A stretch of DNA of 64,000 bases from Cladorrhinum sp. PSN259 (Eukaryota; Ascomycota; Sordariomycetes; Sordariales; Podosporaceae), in contig MU867117.1 of the NCBI GenBank assembly GCA_033725935.1, positions 158,362-222,361 of the forward strand, in the 5' to 3' direction. The notes below the pieces were generated by a model. It worked only from the letters and a program-made list of their open reading frames with translations. It was not told where the DNA came from and searched no databases. Shown here in pieces: positions 1 through 10,138 of this stretch. The position numbers and the translations under genes are program-made. Position 1 is the first letter of the stretch. The number at the start of each line of letters is the position of its first letter.

Positions 1-445
1 ATAGCGCCTGCTCGACAAAGTCGTTCATCCAGTCGTACGCAGGCCAATAAATAAGTATGTTGTTAAAGAGGAGTTGCAACCTGGGACGGTCGAGGCAGGT
101 GTGTTGAATAAAGAGACTTACCTCGGTCGAAATTAAGGTCCCAACCAACCCGCCAAATACCCCCACAGCGGTCCATCCAAGTGGTATTGTCTTCGTTCCA
201 CACCGTGCGGTAGTCCCAAAGGTAGTAACGGGCGCTGGCGACCCAGGCTACCCGGTTCATTGGGCGGCGGTCGCAGCTGAGAGGAACTCAAAGTTAGCAT
301 ACAGTGCACAAGAGCTATTTTTTTTTTTTTTTTTTTTTCTTTCATACCTTGAATCATCTTGTCCTCTTTCAGTCAAAGAAGAGTCTGTCAAAAGGTCTTG
401 TTGTGCTATCAATACTTCTCGACTGGTCCAGTTGCTGAATGACAC
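1..445 (-). CDS. 5' part of an unrecognised gene, cut by the left edge
   Basis: Two exons can be placed. Exon 1 (445-348) starts MSFSNWTSREVL and ends at donor GTATGA. A 71-nt intron containing a long T run on the + strand follows, with acceptor CTCTCAG. Exon 2 (276-122) reads SCDRRPMNRVAWVASARYYL onward, rich in aromatic residues, and ends at donor GTAAGT. Phases agree across the first intron. The third exon is unresolved: an open stretch reading LQLLFNNILIYWPAYDWMND reaches the left edge, but the obvious acceptor (CCCAG) joins it one base out of frame. The many Trp/Tyr residues could suit a membrane or carbohydrate-binding protein, but I recognise no family. The two-exon start is reasonably safe; everything further 3' is not. 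Confidence 0.45.
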
Positions 446-1280
446 TGGAGAACTAAGATGGAATAGAAAGAGAATCCTTCACTTTCTCCGATTACTATTT
501 CAATAAAAAAGAGACCGCCCAACGTTCTACAAGAACAGGAATTTTTGCGGATACGGAACCACTTTCTCGTTTATTGTGTCGGCGATACTTGGGTTGTGTG
601 GTCGCGTTGAAGATGGAGGCTCGACAAGTTGGCAGAATGAGAAGAGAACACCAGGTCCCCCGACTAAGCCGATATTCACCTTTCTCGCGTGAGAGTTTCA
701 CAGCGTTTCAGTCGCGGGGATACCTAGTCGTGGTCCAGACAGAAGTTACTCGCCATCAAGTTCAGAGCGCGTTGTCTACAAGCGGTCATGCAAGCAGGCA
801 GGCAAGCATCCGACGACCGTCAAATTACACAAACTGCTTCACTGGCGAAGCAATATCTGGATATACAATATAAATGATTCATTCATACAACAACTCCAGC
901 TCCCCGTCATTCCTTGTACTGTAATGAGCTACACTGTTGTGTTCCAGCCCCTTACATATTCTCCTGTACCCTAGCAAATGCCAGTGTTGTTGTTCAGGGC
1001 CGAAAGAACTCGCATAACAACAATAACGACGAGTCCGTGAAGAAGCGTCAGGGACGCAGCCAGCTTGCTCGCTCTCGAGACCTCACTCCCTTCTCTTCCA
1101 TTCGAATGGTTTGATCGTCTGAAGCAATAGCCACAGGTAATCGAAACTTAATAATGATTCTATTTGGAGCACATGACAAATATTAGACGCTTGACAGTGG
1201 TAAAATGACCAAGGGTGGGGTGACTTACAGCGAGGGCTCCCTGTACGATGATGGGTATTGGTTGAACTACCCTTTGGATA
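446..1280. other. Intergenic stretch, nothing supported
   Basis: Only short open frames with non-ATG starts occur here (for example 574-873 +, which would begin at TTG). No splice-consistent exon chain, RNA gene or repeat was seen. Confidence 0.4.
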
Positions 1281-1282
1281 AT

Positions 1283-1352
1283 GGACTGTCCTGACTGCCG
1301 ACTCATCCGGTTGATTTAGACGCCGGTTGGCTGGCAGGGAGGTTAGCCTTCG
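1283..1352 (+). pseudogene. Exon fragment similar to exon 2 of the 2541-3282 gene
   Basis: About 55-60 bases here align with 2846-2916, including GGTTGGCTGGCAGGGAGG against GGTTGGCTAGCTGGGAGG and a GTAAG donor in the same place. Both read G-W-L-A-G-R-L-A-F just before the donor. Neither a matching next exon (Y-L-D-E-R...) nor an open upstream frame is present, so this looks like a decayed partial copy. Confidence 0.45.
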
Positions 1353-1424
1353 CAGCAGTAAGTACCAGCTGTTTGAATGATCAAGTCAGCATCTGAATGT
1401 ATCTCAAGCTGGGCAAGAGAGCGG

Positions 1425-1581
1425 AACTTACCCTTGATGTCCCGATGGACCTTCTTATCCCCGTGGGGATAATTAAGCCCTATCAGGAGGTTTTGGGCTT
1501 GAAATAGGTGACCCTGACCTCCATTTGCCGACTCGAACAGAAAAGGGCGCTGCGGATCCATGGGCACCATACCTGCTAGAG
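1425..1581 (-). pseudogene. Protein-kinase catalytic-loop-like exon fragment
   Basis: After an acceptor (CTCTAGCAG) the minus strand reads MVPMDPQRPFLFES and then AQNLLIGLNYPHGDKKVHRD plus IKG, ending at a perfect GTAAGT donor at 1431. L-x-G-L-x-Y-x-H-x(4)-V-H-R-D-I-K is the kinase subdomain VIb signature (HRD catalytic Asp and following Lys). No N-lobe (glycine loop, VAIK Lys) or DFG segment could be joined in frame, so this is either one exon of an unresolved gene or a relic. Confidence 0.35.
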
Positions 1582-1779
1582 CGTGTTGACGGCAGGGAAA
1601 ATGGATGCTGAAATATTGCCGTTGTTATGTGACGCTGATGGTAATAAATACAAAGTAAAAATATGTTTAAATCTTTTCTTGTCTTGCGAGTAGGCACGAT
1701 CGATAGGTCGAAGATGGTGGACGACGGGAGCAGTGTGGATTAAAAGATGGAAAAAATGGGAGTAAATAATACTGTAGTT

Positions 1780-2540
1780 TATAGAGGCAAAGGTAATGGC
1801 CTAGCGCACGGGCTCATCTCCTCAAGCACCGTTGTGGCGCGCTTGATAGCAAGAGTTTGTTGAGCTCTGAAGAGATTGGGCGCGGAACTGATGCAGAGAA
1901 GAACGTTTAAGCTGAGCGCCCGAAGAGGTAGATTAACCCTGCGACATTCCAACGGCACCACGGAGCCAGCAGTCACCAATCTGCCAGCCTCGGGCAATAT
2001 TTCCGCCACAGAGAATTCACCTGCTTCAAAGCAACATTGCTGCTTGTCGACGAGAAAGGGTGTTCTTGTGGGGGCATCTGAACGCCAATTTGGAAGTTTC
2101 CTTTGGCCTGTCAGAGCTTCCGGTCTTTCAGAGACTAGGAAGGAAGTGGGGGTTCCTGTTCAAAATCTTTATCATCCTATGCAGGTCGGCGTCGAAGTCA
2201 CCGATAGGTGGGGGTGTTTGGAGATATGGGTTTGGAAATTGAAGGAGACTGAGTGATGTCCATGGCTTCAAGGCAGCCGGGTAAGAAAGTGCACCTGGCA
2301 GACGACCAGGTAAGAGTACCTGCCTGGTGCAGGGGATCACTGAACTTTTGCACCCAGCATTTCCAGGTTGTTAACAGACCAACCTATCTTGAACACTGGA
2401 CGTCTTCAGATTCCCAAAAAAATTTGACCTATTTTCGATCCAGCGAAGCTACAAAATTTCCTCTAAGCCAGAACGATCCTCGACTACACAAAACCGTACC
2501 ATACATCAACACCAACATCACCAACATCACCACCATCACA
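1780..2540. other. Intergenic stretch
   Basis: Nothing coding is supported. The last 60 bases are CA-rich (CAACACCAACATCACC), as is common in fungal 5' leaders, and fit the leader of the gene starting at 2541. Confidence 0.4.
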
Positions 2541-3282
2541 ATGAAGTAAGTTTGTGTTTTCTTTTTATTTCTCGTGCAAGAAAAATAAATAAACCATTTC
2601 CTGTATCTTTGCCTGACTCTTGAATCTTTCTATCAATCATGTAAATTTGTATCTTTTGGTCAATTGTCTTTCATTGTCTTGTGCTCAACCAAGTCCTAAC
2701 ATGTCACTCTATCACTTCTAGTCACCACCGCAACCACCACCATCGGCGACCAGGCGTTCGGCCTCGCCAGCCCAACCGGCCCAGCCGCGCCCGTCCGTCT
2801 CGCAGGGAGCGGCGCCCCGAGGCGCTGGTCCGGCTCCTGGCCGCCAACCACCCGGACAGACCCGGTGTCCATGCACTGCCGGGTTGGCTAGCTGGGAGGC
2901 TAGCCTTCAACAGCAGTAAGGGGTTGCTACAATTCCGTTGGACATGTTGTGTACTAACTTTTGACTATGGTTATCGAAGAATACCTGGACGAGCGGGCGT
3001 CGATCACGGAGGTGGTCAACTACATCGTAACGGGGGTTACCGAAGAGCCCTGGCGTGTCCCTCTGACCGCCATCTTTGAGGTGGCAGCCAGGCGCTTTTT
3101 GGAATGCCCCAGAGAGTCCGTCGAGCGCCAGTTTTATTTGGAGATGGTTCAAGTTGCGTGCGAGAAGGGTGAGTATTTCCCCTGTTGCCTTCACGAAATA
3201 TGCTGACCCTCGCTTTCTTCAAGCGATTGTGAATATTATCCGGGAATTTGATGGCATGCGGATGCCTAAAGCATCGCTGTGA
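2541..3282 (+). CDS. Small basic-N-terminus protein, four exons, unknown function
   Basis: Exons 2541-2545, 2722-2915, 2980-3168 and 3224-3282 join in consistent phase to 148 residues. Introns carry GTAAGT, GTAAGG and GTGAGT donors; branch sites TACTAAC and GCTGACC are visible in introns 2 and 3. The first exon is only ATGAA. Residues 1-45 are an Arg/His/Pro-rich disordered tail (MNHHRNHHHRRPG...). The rest is helical: W-L-A-G-R-L-A-F, then KYLDERASITEVVNYIVTGV, a segment with ARRFLECPRESVERQFYLEM, and a C-terminal IVNIIREFDGMRMPKASL. I recognise no family. A decayed partial copy of exon 2 sits at 1283-1352. The chromovirus relic and EF-3-like fragment begin directly downstream. Confidence 0.6.
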
Positions 3283-3299
3283 GCAGCACCAGAACCAGA

Positions 3300-3460
3300 T
3301 TTCGCTCCGGGGGCCAGCTGTGGCAGGAGCATCGTGCCCAAAGCGCCCAAGAACTTCGAAGGTGGCGTCATCATCATCACTCACACCACCGAGTTCACCA
3401 AGGATCTCACTGAGTCGAGGGAAGCAGAAGGAGGAACAGACCTTTTCTTCAAGTCGTTAC
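3300..3460 (+). pseudogene. EF-3/ABCF-like ATPase fragment
   Basis: One frame from 3334 reads VPKAPKNFEGGVIIITHTTE and then FTKDLTE. This matches the end of the second ABC domain of fungal translation elongation factor 3-like proteins (F-E-G-G-V-[IV]-I-[IV]-T-H-x-x-E-F-T-x-x-L-T-E), where the His is the switch (H-loop) residue. The upstream signature/Walker B region is missing or scrambled and a stop follows at about 3492. It is a broken fragment, probably moved here with repeat activity. Confidence 0.45.
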
Positions 3461-3689
3461 AATCGCCTGGCTTGGGGCGCTGCCAACCCGATTAATATAA
3501 GAAGCAACGGAGGGTGAAGATGGGACATGCTGAATGATCTGAATGTCCAAGCCGATGTTGATCACATGAACTAGCGCAACCGCATCCACTACACCAAGAT
3601 TCGCCGCTAGTACATAACTGATGAGGATGAGAGGGGAGGCTGCAGCAAGCAGTTATTTTATATGATGGGGAATTGGCTCGAGGCAAGGA

Positions 3690-4312
3690 GGCGGTACAGA
3701 TCAGCTCTACAAGGCGAAAGCGGAGAACAACAAACCGGTCGATAGTGGAAGCAGTACCCAAAGCTTTGAAACCAGAAGGCTTCAGGATAAAGAAGGACTT
3801 TTTCATGATCACAAATCGTCTTATCTTGTCATGGGCTCTCTAGGCGTTGTTCGATAAGGAACGCACTGCAAACCAACAGTTACACAACCTCCGCCAGAAG
3901 GGATCAGCATCTGGCTACCGCCAAGTTTGAGCAGATCAGCTCACGACTGAACTGGGAGGATGAATCTAAGATGGTCGCATTCTGCCACGGGCTGAGAGAC
4001 GAGATCAAGGACGAACTAGAAAGCAAGACCGACATAAAGAGTTCATCAGCTCTATCGCAACTTGAATGGCAGTCCGCATCGACAGTCGAACTGTTCGACA
4101 GACGTCTGGAGAGGCAAACTAACCTAATTCGACCTTATCGAGCTAACGTGGGTAACTAGTTCCTCCACGTCTAAAAAACACCTCTTGGGGAACTTTTCAT
4201 GGACTATGGAACTCGACGCGACACTGCACCAATCCACGAAGAAAGGGATTAAGTACTTCAATTGTGTAAAGCTAGGGCACTATTGTAGAGCGTGCACTAA
4301 ACTATGACAACA
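3690..4312 (+). mobile_element. Ty3/gypsy retrotransposon gag relic
   Basis: Broken gag pieces lie in order. PKALKPEGFRIKKD (about 3750) matches the N-terminal entry of retrotransposon gag. NLRQKGSASGY occurs at about 3888. After a one-base frameshift comes TAKFEQISSRLNWEDESKMV, then FCHGLRDEIKDELESK (to about 4030). A zinc knuckle near 4258-4300 reads Y-F-N-C-V-K-L-G-H-Y-C-R-A-C; the usual first Cys is Tyr, one transition away. Stops and frameshifts show it is dead. It pairs with the chromodomain relic at 5040-5190, but most of pol (protease, RT, RNase H, integrase core) is gone or unrecognisable between them. Confidence 0.7.
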
Positions 4313-5035
4313 GCAGAAGAAGACTCTGGCTACAAGATGGAGTCCTCGGATTGACTGGAAGACTGGCCATCTCCAGTGGGATAAAGCTCGTGAGGAAAAG
4401 CCCAGAGGCGGTCTCTCAGAGAGTCCCCAGCTACACGGAACAGTCGCACGCGAGAGAAGAACCCAGAGTGGTCTCTGTGATAAGGGGTTTGTGTAGAGCT
4501 TGAAATAATAGTTCCATTCAGTATAACAATCTGCCATGGCCTCAAAGGTTCTTGGTTCATTCAATCTGGTTGGAATGCATAGGCCAATTTGTACCTGCGG
4601 GTAGTCTGATGTCCTCCCACACTGTCTGGGCTTCCTCCGGCTCAGGCGATTACTTAAAACACAAGCGTTCTTTCTCAAGGTCATGCTGTAACGTTCCTGC
4701 AGGCTCATCGTTTCCTGCCTGGCCAACCACCTTTGGCTTTCTCCGAGATCCCCGACGTGCATAGTGTGGCCGCTAGGGATGCCTCACTATGTTGATAGGT
4801 TCTGGAGGCTTCTTGGCATGCCTGTAGTCCAGTGTGGTGTCTTGTCACACGGTGTCGAATGTACATGTAGGTGGCTGCTGCACGTGTGACAGTCTCCCAG
4901 AACATGGAAATCATCCAGCATTCACAGTCACTACCACGATCAATGCAGATCTACCCCATTCTTGATAGTTCGCTTTTGGAAACTAGCATCACCACGGGCA
5001 CAGCTCGATTGAACTACAGGCTCGAAGAGGAAGAT
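4313..5035. other. Interior of the retrotransposon relic, unassigned
   Basis: A 160-codon open frame exists on the minus strand (4762-4280), but it lies between gag and chromodomain pieces of a + strand relic and has no recognisable motif. I treat it as chance. Reverse transcriptase or integrase motifs (YxDD, HHCC, DDE) were not found. Confidence 0.35.
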
Positions 5036-5195
5036 GAACACGAGGTCGAGAGTACCTTGTGGAGTGGCAAGGCTGTGGCAGCGACGAAAATACGTGGGAA
5101 TTACTCAGCAACGCGCAGGCCATGTTGAAACAGTACCACCGATTAGCAAAGACACCCACGCGCGAGTCCTGCCACCTCATTGGACGGTTACATGG
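5036..5195 (+). mobile_element. Chromodomain of a chromovirus integrase, relic
   Basis: One frame reads R-G-R-E-Y-L-V-E-W-Q-G-C, then GSDENTWELLSNAQAMLKQY and H. This is the chromodomain consensus (Y-L-V-K-W-x-G-x-x-x-x-x-x-T-W-E-x-x-x-N-x(n)-L-x-x-Y-H) found at the C-terminus of chromovirus integrases. The acidic E-E-E-D-E-H-E-V-E stretch just before, where the domain should start, is in another frame, so at least one frameshift is present. Same strand as the gag relic upstream, consistent with one decayed element spanning about 3.7-5.2 kb. Confidence 0.7.
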
Positions 5196-5383
5196 CGACC
5201 CCTCACCAGCGGAATTTTCGGGGACCAATCATAGGCATTTGGCCCTCAACTGCTGCCTCACATTCCGTCGCGCCCAGTTCATATAGACACCTCACCAAAA
5301 AACAGCTCTCACGGCAAGAAACGTTGCATATTTGACCCGTTATCTCAGCCAGCCCGACTACGATTTCTTTTCCTTCTCTCGAC

Positions 5384-6826
5384 ATGGACGAGACGCAAAC
5401 CAGCGCGCAAGCTCAAAAGGAGCAAATTGCCCCAACAGCTACGACACGGAAACGACAGATTGACCATCATCACGAACCCCTGCCAAAACGAGCGCAATTA
5501 ACACGAATGAACCTCGCCACGTTCAACAAGATGGGCAGGAAGAAGAGCTCAGACCCCTCGGATGAATCAGGATCGACCAAGACCACATCAACAACTTCGT
5601 CTGGATTTGCTATCAAGGCCCGAAATAATGGAATTCTCGAACCGGCATACTCTAAGCCACCTGCGAATCTCGAAGATATCCCCATACGACAAGCCAAATC
5701 CCGTGCCACCACCTCCCCACCAGAATCAGCGTACAACGACTATGTTGACAGAGTCGAGGGAGCCGGTAACGAAGCAACCGTGGTGGTCCAGACGAGCGAG
5801 CTGTTGAAGAAGTATCCTAAGGGCTACCGCCAAGCCTACAACCGAGCATTCACCAATCTTCCGGGCGACGTCGGATTCAATAATGGTCTGTATGCCCCAC
5901 AGCCTGACTTTGTAGAAGGACTAGAGGCAGAAGAATACCGGCCGTTCCCCCTGGACGACTACGTCCCCGGTGCTGCTCTCTACAAGGATGACCCCCGTTC
6001 CATAACACTACCGCAGATAGCAGGAGAATGGAAGGGCCCCGCTGGAGACATGAGAGAAGCGAGAATGCAGAGCGCATACGACGGAGCCGCAATGGTCCAC
6101 GCCAGAACTCAAGCAGTCGCCTACATGGGCAAGTCCGATCCCCCTGGCCACGCCTCAATCACAACATTCACCACAGATGGCACGAATCTCTACCAATATG
6201 CTCATTATGCCGCGCCATCAGACAAAGATTCAAATGCACTCGAATACCACCAGTTCCCTATCTCCTCAATGAACCTCACAGGCTCTTATCGAGGTCACAA
6301 GGACGGACGAAGAAGTCTCAGGAACGCCCAAGACTATGCGAAGACCCAGTCAGAAGAACTAAGAGACCAGCTGAGAGAATATTGGGAACAGCAACGCGAC
6401 AACCTTCAGGCCATTGCTGCATCGCTGCCTCCACTGAACTACGAACCCCCAATCCCAACGGATGCCTGCGACACGACGGCTCTAGGCGAAGCATACGAAG
6501 ACGACGATTACGAAAGAGTCGAACAGCCTTGTCAGCCAACACCCGCAGCTTCTACTGGGCCCCGCAAGTCAGGATCCCACTCGCGCTCTCCCTCTAAACC
6601 ACACTCGCAAGCATCAAAGTCGCACCCCCCAGAATCGAGCCACAGCCGCAACAGCGAAGGCAAACGAAAGGCCCCGTCCTCACGATCATCCCACGGATCC
6701 TCCGGACATGTCAGCAAGCACAGGAGCTACTGGAAGAAGGACTCTGCGACAGGACGATATTACCATGAACATTCCAATGGCACCAAATCATGGCTGGACG
6801 ACGAAGATGAAGAAGATGGATACTGA
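5384..6826 (+). CDS. 480-residue protein with basic N-terminus and WW-like tail
   Basis: Single exon beginning CGACATGGACGAG. Residues 1-60 are polar with basic clusters (T-R-K-R-Q, P-K-R-A-Q, G-R-K-K), plausible nuclear-import signals. Residues 125-330 form the conserved-looking core: LLKKYPKGYRQAYNRAF, PQPDFVEGLEAEEYRPFPLD, LPQIAGEWKGPAGDMREARM and HASITTFTTDGTNLYQYAHY. The E-W-K triplet followed by a helix could be a nuclease-like E-x-K, but that is only inference. Residues 385-445 are Ser/His/Pro-rich. The last 35 residues hold a WW-like motif, YWKKDSATGRYYHEHSNGTK followed by SW, and an acidic end. The style resembles large fungal-specific families of unknown function; no name is assigned. 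Confidence 0.7.
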   Translation: MDETQTSAQAQKEQIAPTATTRKRQIDHHHEPLPKRAQLTRMNLATFNKMGRKKSSDPSDESGSTKTTSTTSSGFAIKARNNGILEPAYSKPPANLEDIPIRQAKSRATTSPPESAYNDYVDRVEGAGNEATVVVQTSELLKKYPKGYRQAYNRAFTNLPGDVGFNNGLYAPQPDFVEGLEAEEYRPFPLDDYVPGAALYKDDPRSITLPQIAGEWKGPAGDMREARMQSAYDGAAMVHARTQAVAYMGKSDPPGHASITTFTTDGTNLYQYAHYAAPSDKDSNALEYHQFPISSMNLTGSYRGHKDGRRSLRNAQDYAKTQSEELRDQLREYWEQQRDNLQAIAASLPPLNYEPPIPTDACDTTALGEAYEDDDYERVEQPCQPTPAASTGPRKSGSHSRSPSKPHSQASKSHPPESSHSRNSEGKRKAPSSRSSHGSSGHVSKHRSYWKKDSATGRYYHEHSNGTKSWLDDEDEEDGY

Positions 6827-7065
6827 GAATGCGGTCGCTGGGAACATCGACCATGAAGGAGGGGAAACCTGTTACAACCTGCCAAGCCGGGGCACTCTTG
6901 TAAAGTACGTGACCACGGTTGGTTACGAAGTCATGACAAGCCACGAGGTCGGGAGTGCCCCGGGACAACTGACCATGGGACAACAGCTCTGCTGTGGTAC
7001 ACGGCACTAACGGTGTCTGGGTGGGCACCGTTTTTACCCCAAATGCCGGTGCATCCCCGGCGTCC

Positions 7066-7680
7066 ATGTTCGCGCCACGACTCGTCAACACGGCGGAACC
7101 ACGCATAAACCTGGCACGTATTGTGCTCCGCCGTCGACACGTGCCTTCGATCGGCCGTCTTAAAACGATGCTCATGTTTACCGACGGCTCATGCCTTGCT
7201 AACGGTATGCCGGACCCCCGAGCTGGGTGGGCATTTATATTCAGGCCAGGGTCCGAGGGTGTGGTGAGCGGGGTGCTCGAACGGGAAGGCCCGGACGGCG
7301 AGTTGCGTGTAGCAACGAGCAACCGCGCCGAGCTGCGTGCCGTCATCACAGCACTCGAGTTCCGTTCGTGGTGGGGTGAAGCTTGGGGGCGTATCATGAT
7401 CGCCACAGACTCGGAGTATGTCGTGAACGGCGCAACGGCGTGGCTGCGTGCCTGGGCAGCGCGTGGCTGGCGCACGTCGGGGGGTTCGCCGGTGCAGAAC
7501 CGAGACTTGTGGGAGCGTCTAAGTGAGCGGATGCGAATGTGTGCGGAGGGTAGCTGCGAGGTCATCTTCTGGCGGATCCCGAGAGGTTGGAATACTGAAG
7601 CGGATCAGGCCGCTAAGGCTGCTGCTGGCGATAGCCAAAGCGAGGTAGAATTCAGCTCCCGGAAAGGCATATTAGTCTAA
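7066..7680 (+). CDS. Stand-alone RNase H-fold protein
   Basis: About 204 residues from the first in-frame ATG (MFAPRLVNTAEPRI); the frame is open back to 6994 but without an earlier ATG. All four RNase H carboxylates are present: Asp in M-F-T-D-G-S-C, Glu in T-S-N-R-A-E-L-R-A-V-I, Asp in I-A-T-D-S-E-Y-V-V, and Asp in W-N-T-E-A-D-Q-A-A-K. Q-N-R-D-L-W-E-R lies where type 1 RNases H have their conserved N-R-D. It should cleave RNA in RNA:DNA hybrids. No reverse-transcriptase or integrase sequence adjoins it, and many filamentous fungi carry such stand-alone genes, so it is probably a host gene despite the retrotransposon relic 2 kb upstream. The region is GC-rich relative to its surroundings. 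Confidence 0.75.
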   Translation: MFAPRLVNTAEPRINLARIVLRRRHVPSIGRLKTMLMFTDGSCLANGMPDPRAGWAFIFRPGSEGVVSGVLEREGPDGELRVATSNRAELRAVITALEFRSWWGEAWGRIMIATDSEYVVNGATAWLRAWAARGWRTSGGSPVQNRDLWERLSERMRMCAEGSCEVIFWRIPRGWNTEADQAAKAAAGDSQSEVEFSSRKGILV

Positions 7681-9980
7681 TAGTAAATACCTGGAGTTTA
7701 GGGAGAGAAGACGCCTGAGGGCCTAAGGGCCCCAGCTGGGACTTGTTGGGTAGAAATATAGAGATATACACTGCGACATATATAGATATTTGTTTTCATC
7801 TTTGGCTGTCTCTGTGGGTTCTGGCATTGTGGTTTAACACCAGAGTCATGAAAGCAATGTTGGGCGAGCGTAATTAATATCTGATTTCCCCGGCGTCTCC
7901 AGTTAAACCCTATCCAATTGCTAACGACAGTTCTCGATGGATCGAGAGGTGTTGAGAATAGGAATGGGTGTTGTGACTATGGTGCAAATTCAGTTTGAAT
8001 CGGATGAGGACTCAAACCTTGACGACCTCTGATCATGGCATTAATACCCCTTGAGTAAGCGGTGATGAAATGGCAGGATGCGACCTGACATCACCCCATG
8101 CACCGCGTAAAAGGGCGTTTCTGTACCCGGTAGCTCGATTCAATGGCTCTCGCCTCCGGGCAGTGTGTCTCGGGCTGTGACATCATGTATCACACAACTC
8201 GCAACTCACACCGTCACAAACTCTCTATATTCATTCCAGTGCAAATTCTATGAGACTGATATTGTCAATGGGAAGGGACATTTTAGGATTCCACAGAGAT
8301 CTTGATGTTGAGATGTTACAAAATCTCTGAGGTGAATGAGATAGGGATAAAACTCAAATAACATAATCAAGACAGTCGCCGAATGGTGCGGTTATGAAAA
8401 TCAATTCCGGTTTGACATTTTGCATTGGGCACGTGAATATTTGGATGTCTTTTGTCTGACATACCGAGGCCGTCCTCGACCTCGGTGGGGCGTCTTTCTC
8501 ACTCTCATGGACCATGAAGGCTTGGAAGGCACGCAGCTCACAACGTCACAAAGCGCTTATCATCCTGCACATCTTTCCAATGACAATGTCAATTCGGACT
8601 CGCTTAAAGAATAGTAAGGCAATTGCGGATAACACTTGCTTTTTTGGAGCCCACCGAAGAGATGTTTGGTGATCTGCGATATGCACAGGTGAGAGACTGG
8701 AGAAGGTGTGGAGCGGTGATGAGGTCGTCACGGTGTGATCGAGAGCTTAAGGTTCAACTGACAGGTCAAGGGTCGAGTAAGAATCGGGGCAATAATGAAA
8801 GGTCAAGGTAAGCCCTCTCCGCAATGATCCTTCCGAAATGGTAATGATCCTGAAGGAATAATGGGGCCATACCCCTGCTAAGATCCGCTGCCGAGACCCG
8901 GAGGCCCACCAGATTGCCAGCACACATCACTTGAATCGATGAATGTTTGAGGATGGAGTAAAAGAGATCTCGATGATAATTGCCACTTGAAAATCAGTTC
9001 TTGAAGAATCAAGTGATTGGCATGTAGCCAAGACAAAAATGCACTCCAGACAAATCGCGTGTGAGATGGTGAGACATCACAAGGCCAGCCGAGACCCCAA
9101 AAGTCAGATCGAATTATTGACGTTCCTGCATGTAGCCGAACGCCTCCCCCAGAATGGCACAACACACACATTCCTGATTGGGAAATACTGTCGGTAAGCA
9201 AAAACCTGCACGATATGACCCGAATTCTGAGGCTCTAGCTGAACGAGGACAAGCCGAGTGGCGCCCCGCACGCAGCGTTACTCGACGTTGCAACGGCCGC
9301 TATCCCCGCGCTTCTGCGCTCCCGCCCGCGGCTCAACGATTGGCCGCCCCTTGTCGCCGCTGACAGCCTCTGATTCGATGGGTGTAAACAACAAATTACT
9401 ATAGATTTTGACCTAGTCTGTTTTTGACAAAGTAAGATCTTGGTGGCGGATAATCACCCGTTTCTCTCAGGGGTTGTAAACAATCTTTGAGGGGACGGCG
9501 CGACGGGAAGCCCGATAAGCTTCATGCACCTTCAGGCTTCACCTCAGAAGAAAGAGTGCATCGGTGCGTATTGAGTGCCTGAGAGAAAGATTTTGCCATG
9601 TTAACAAGTCTACAGGAACCTGATCATGTTACTCATAAAAATAGAAGTGAATTATAGATCAAACAGACTGTCTCGCAAATTATCCAAGCCTCATTGGCTG
9701 GAGCTGTATTGCCCCAATCACTGTGTAGAACGTAGCATTGCTGACAATGAATGACATTCGACCAAGACACTCCGCGATACAACCCTGCTCACCATGTCTC
9801 GACCCACATCACGATACTCCACCGATCAACCTTCACCGAGAACACATCGAGTAAGAGACATTGTAAGACGGAAAGATTCGAGGCCGTTGCAATCAGACTA
9901 GAACAGAGTTGACGGTGGCGTAGTTCCAGATCACCAACATCAGTCTCTGAGGATCCCATTGACCAGCATGTGAAAGAAAT
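7681..9980. other. 2.3-kb intergenic region
   Basis: No ATG-initiated or spliceable frame of convincing coding quality. 9240-9365 is notably GC-rich (CpG-rich, ending GCCGCCCCTTGTCGCC) in an otherwise AT-leaning stretch, so it may be unmutated promoter or leader sequence. No RNA gene seen. Confidence 0.4.
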
Positions 9981-9985
9981 TCATC

Positions 9986-9993
9986 TATAAAAG
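9986..9993 (+). promoter_or_regulatory. TATA-like box of the 10139 gene
   Basis: TATAAAAG lies about 150 nt before the ATG at 10139 and is followed by a CT/CA-rich leader, a layout seen for strongly expressed fungal secreted-protein genes. Confidence 0.45.
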
Positions 9994-10138
9994 AGAGACT
10001 CCCATCGCAACATCCAGCTCCCAAATTTCATCATCATCAGCATCATCATCAGCTTCCTCAAGCCTCTCTTCCAACTTCCAACTCTTTTTGCTCAGATCAA
10101 CAAGTCTTTTCGACTCAACACCACCAAAAACCGCCAAA

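Noticed and set aside
574..873. 99-codon frame near the left edge
   Set aside because: Starts at TTG, no splice-consistent neighbours and no recognisable protein features.
4280..4762. 160-codon minus-strand frame
   Set aside because: It lies between gag and chromodomain remnants of a + strand element and has no motif or signal peptide.
6711..7565. 284-codon open frame antisense to the RNase H gene
   Set aside because: It is the mirror of a GC-rich coding region; the + strand carries all RNase H catalytic motifs and the antisense frame has none.
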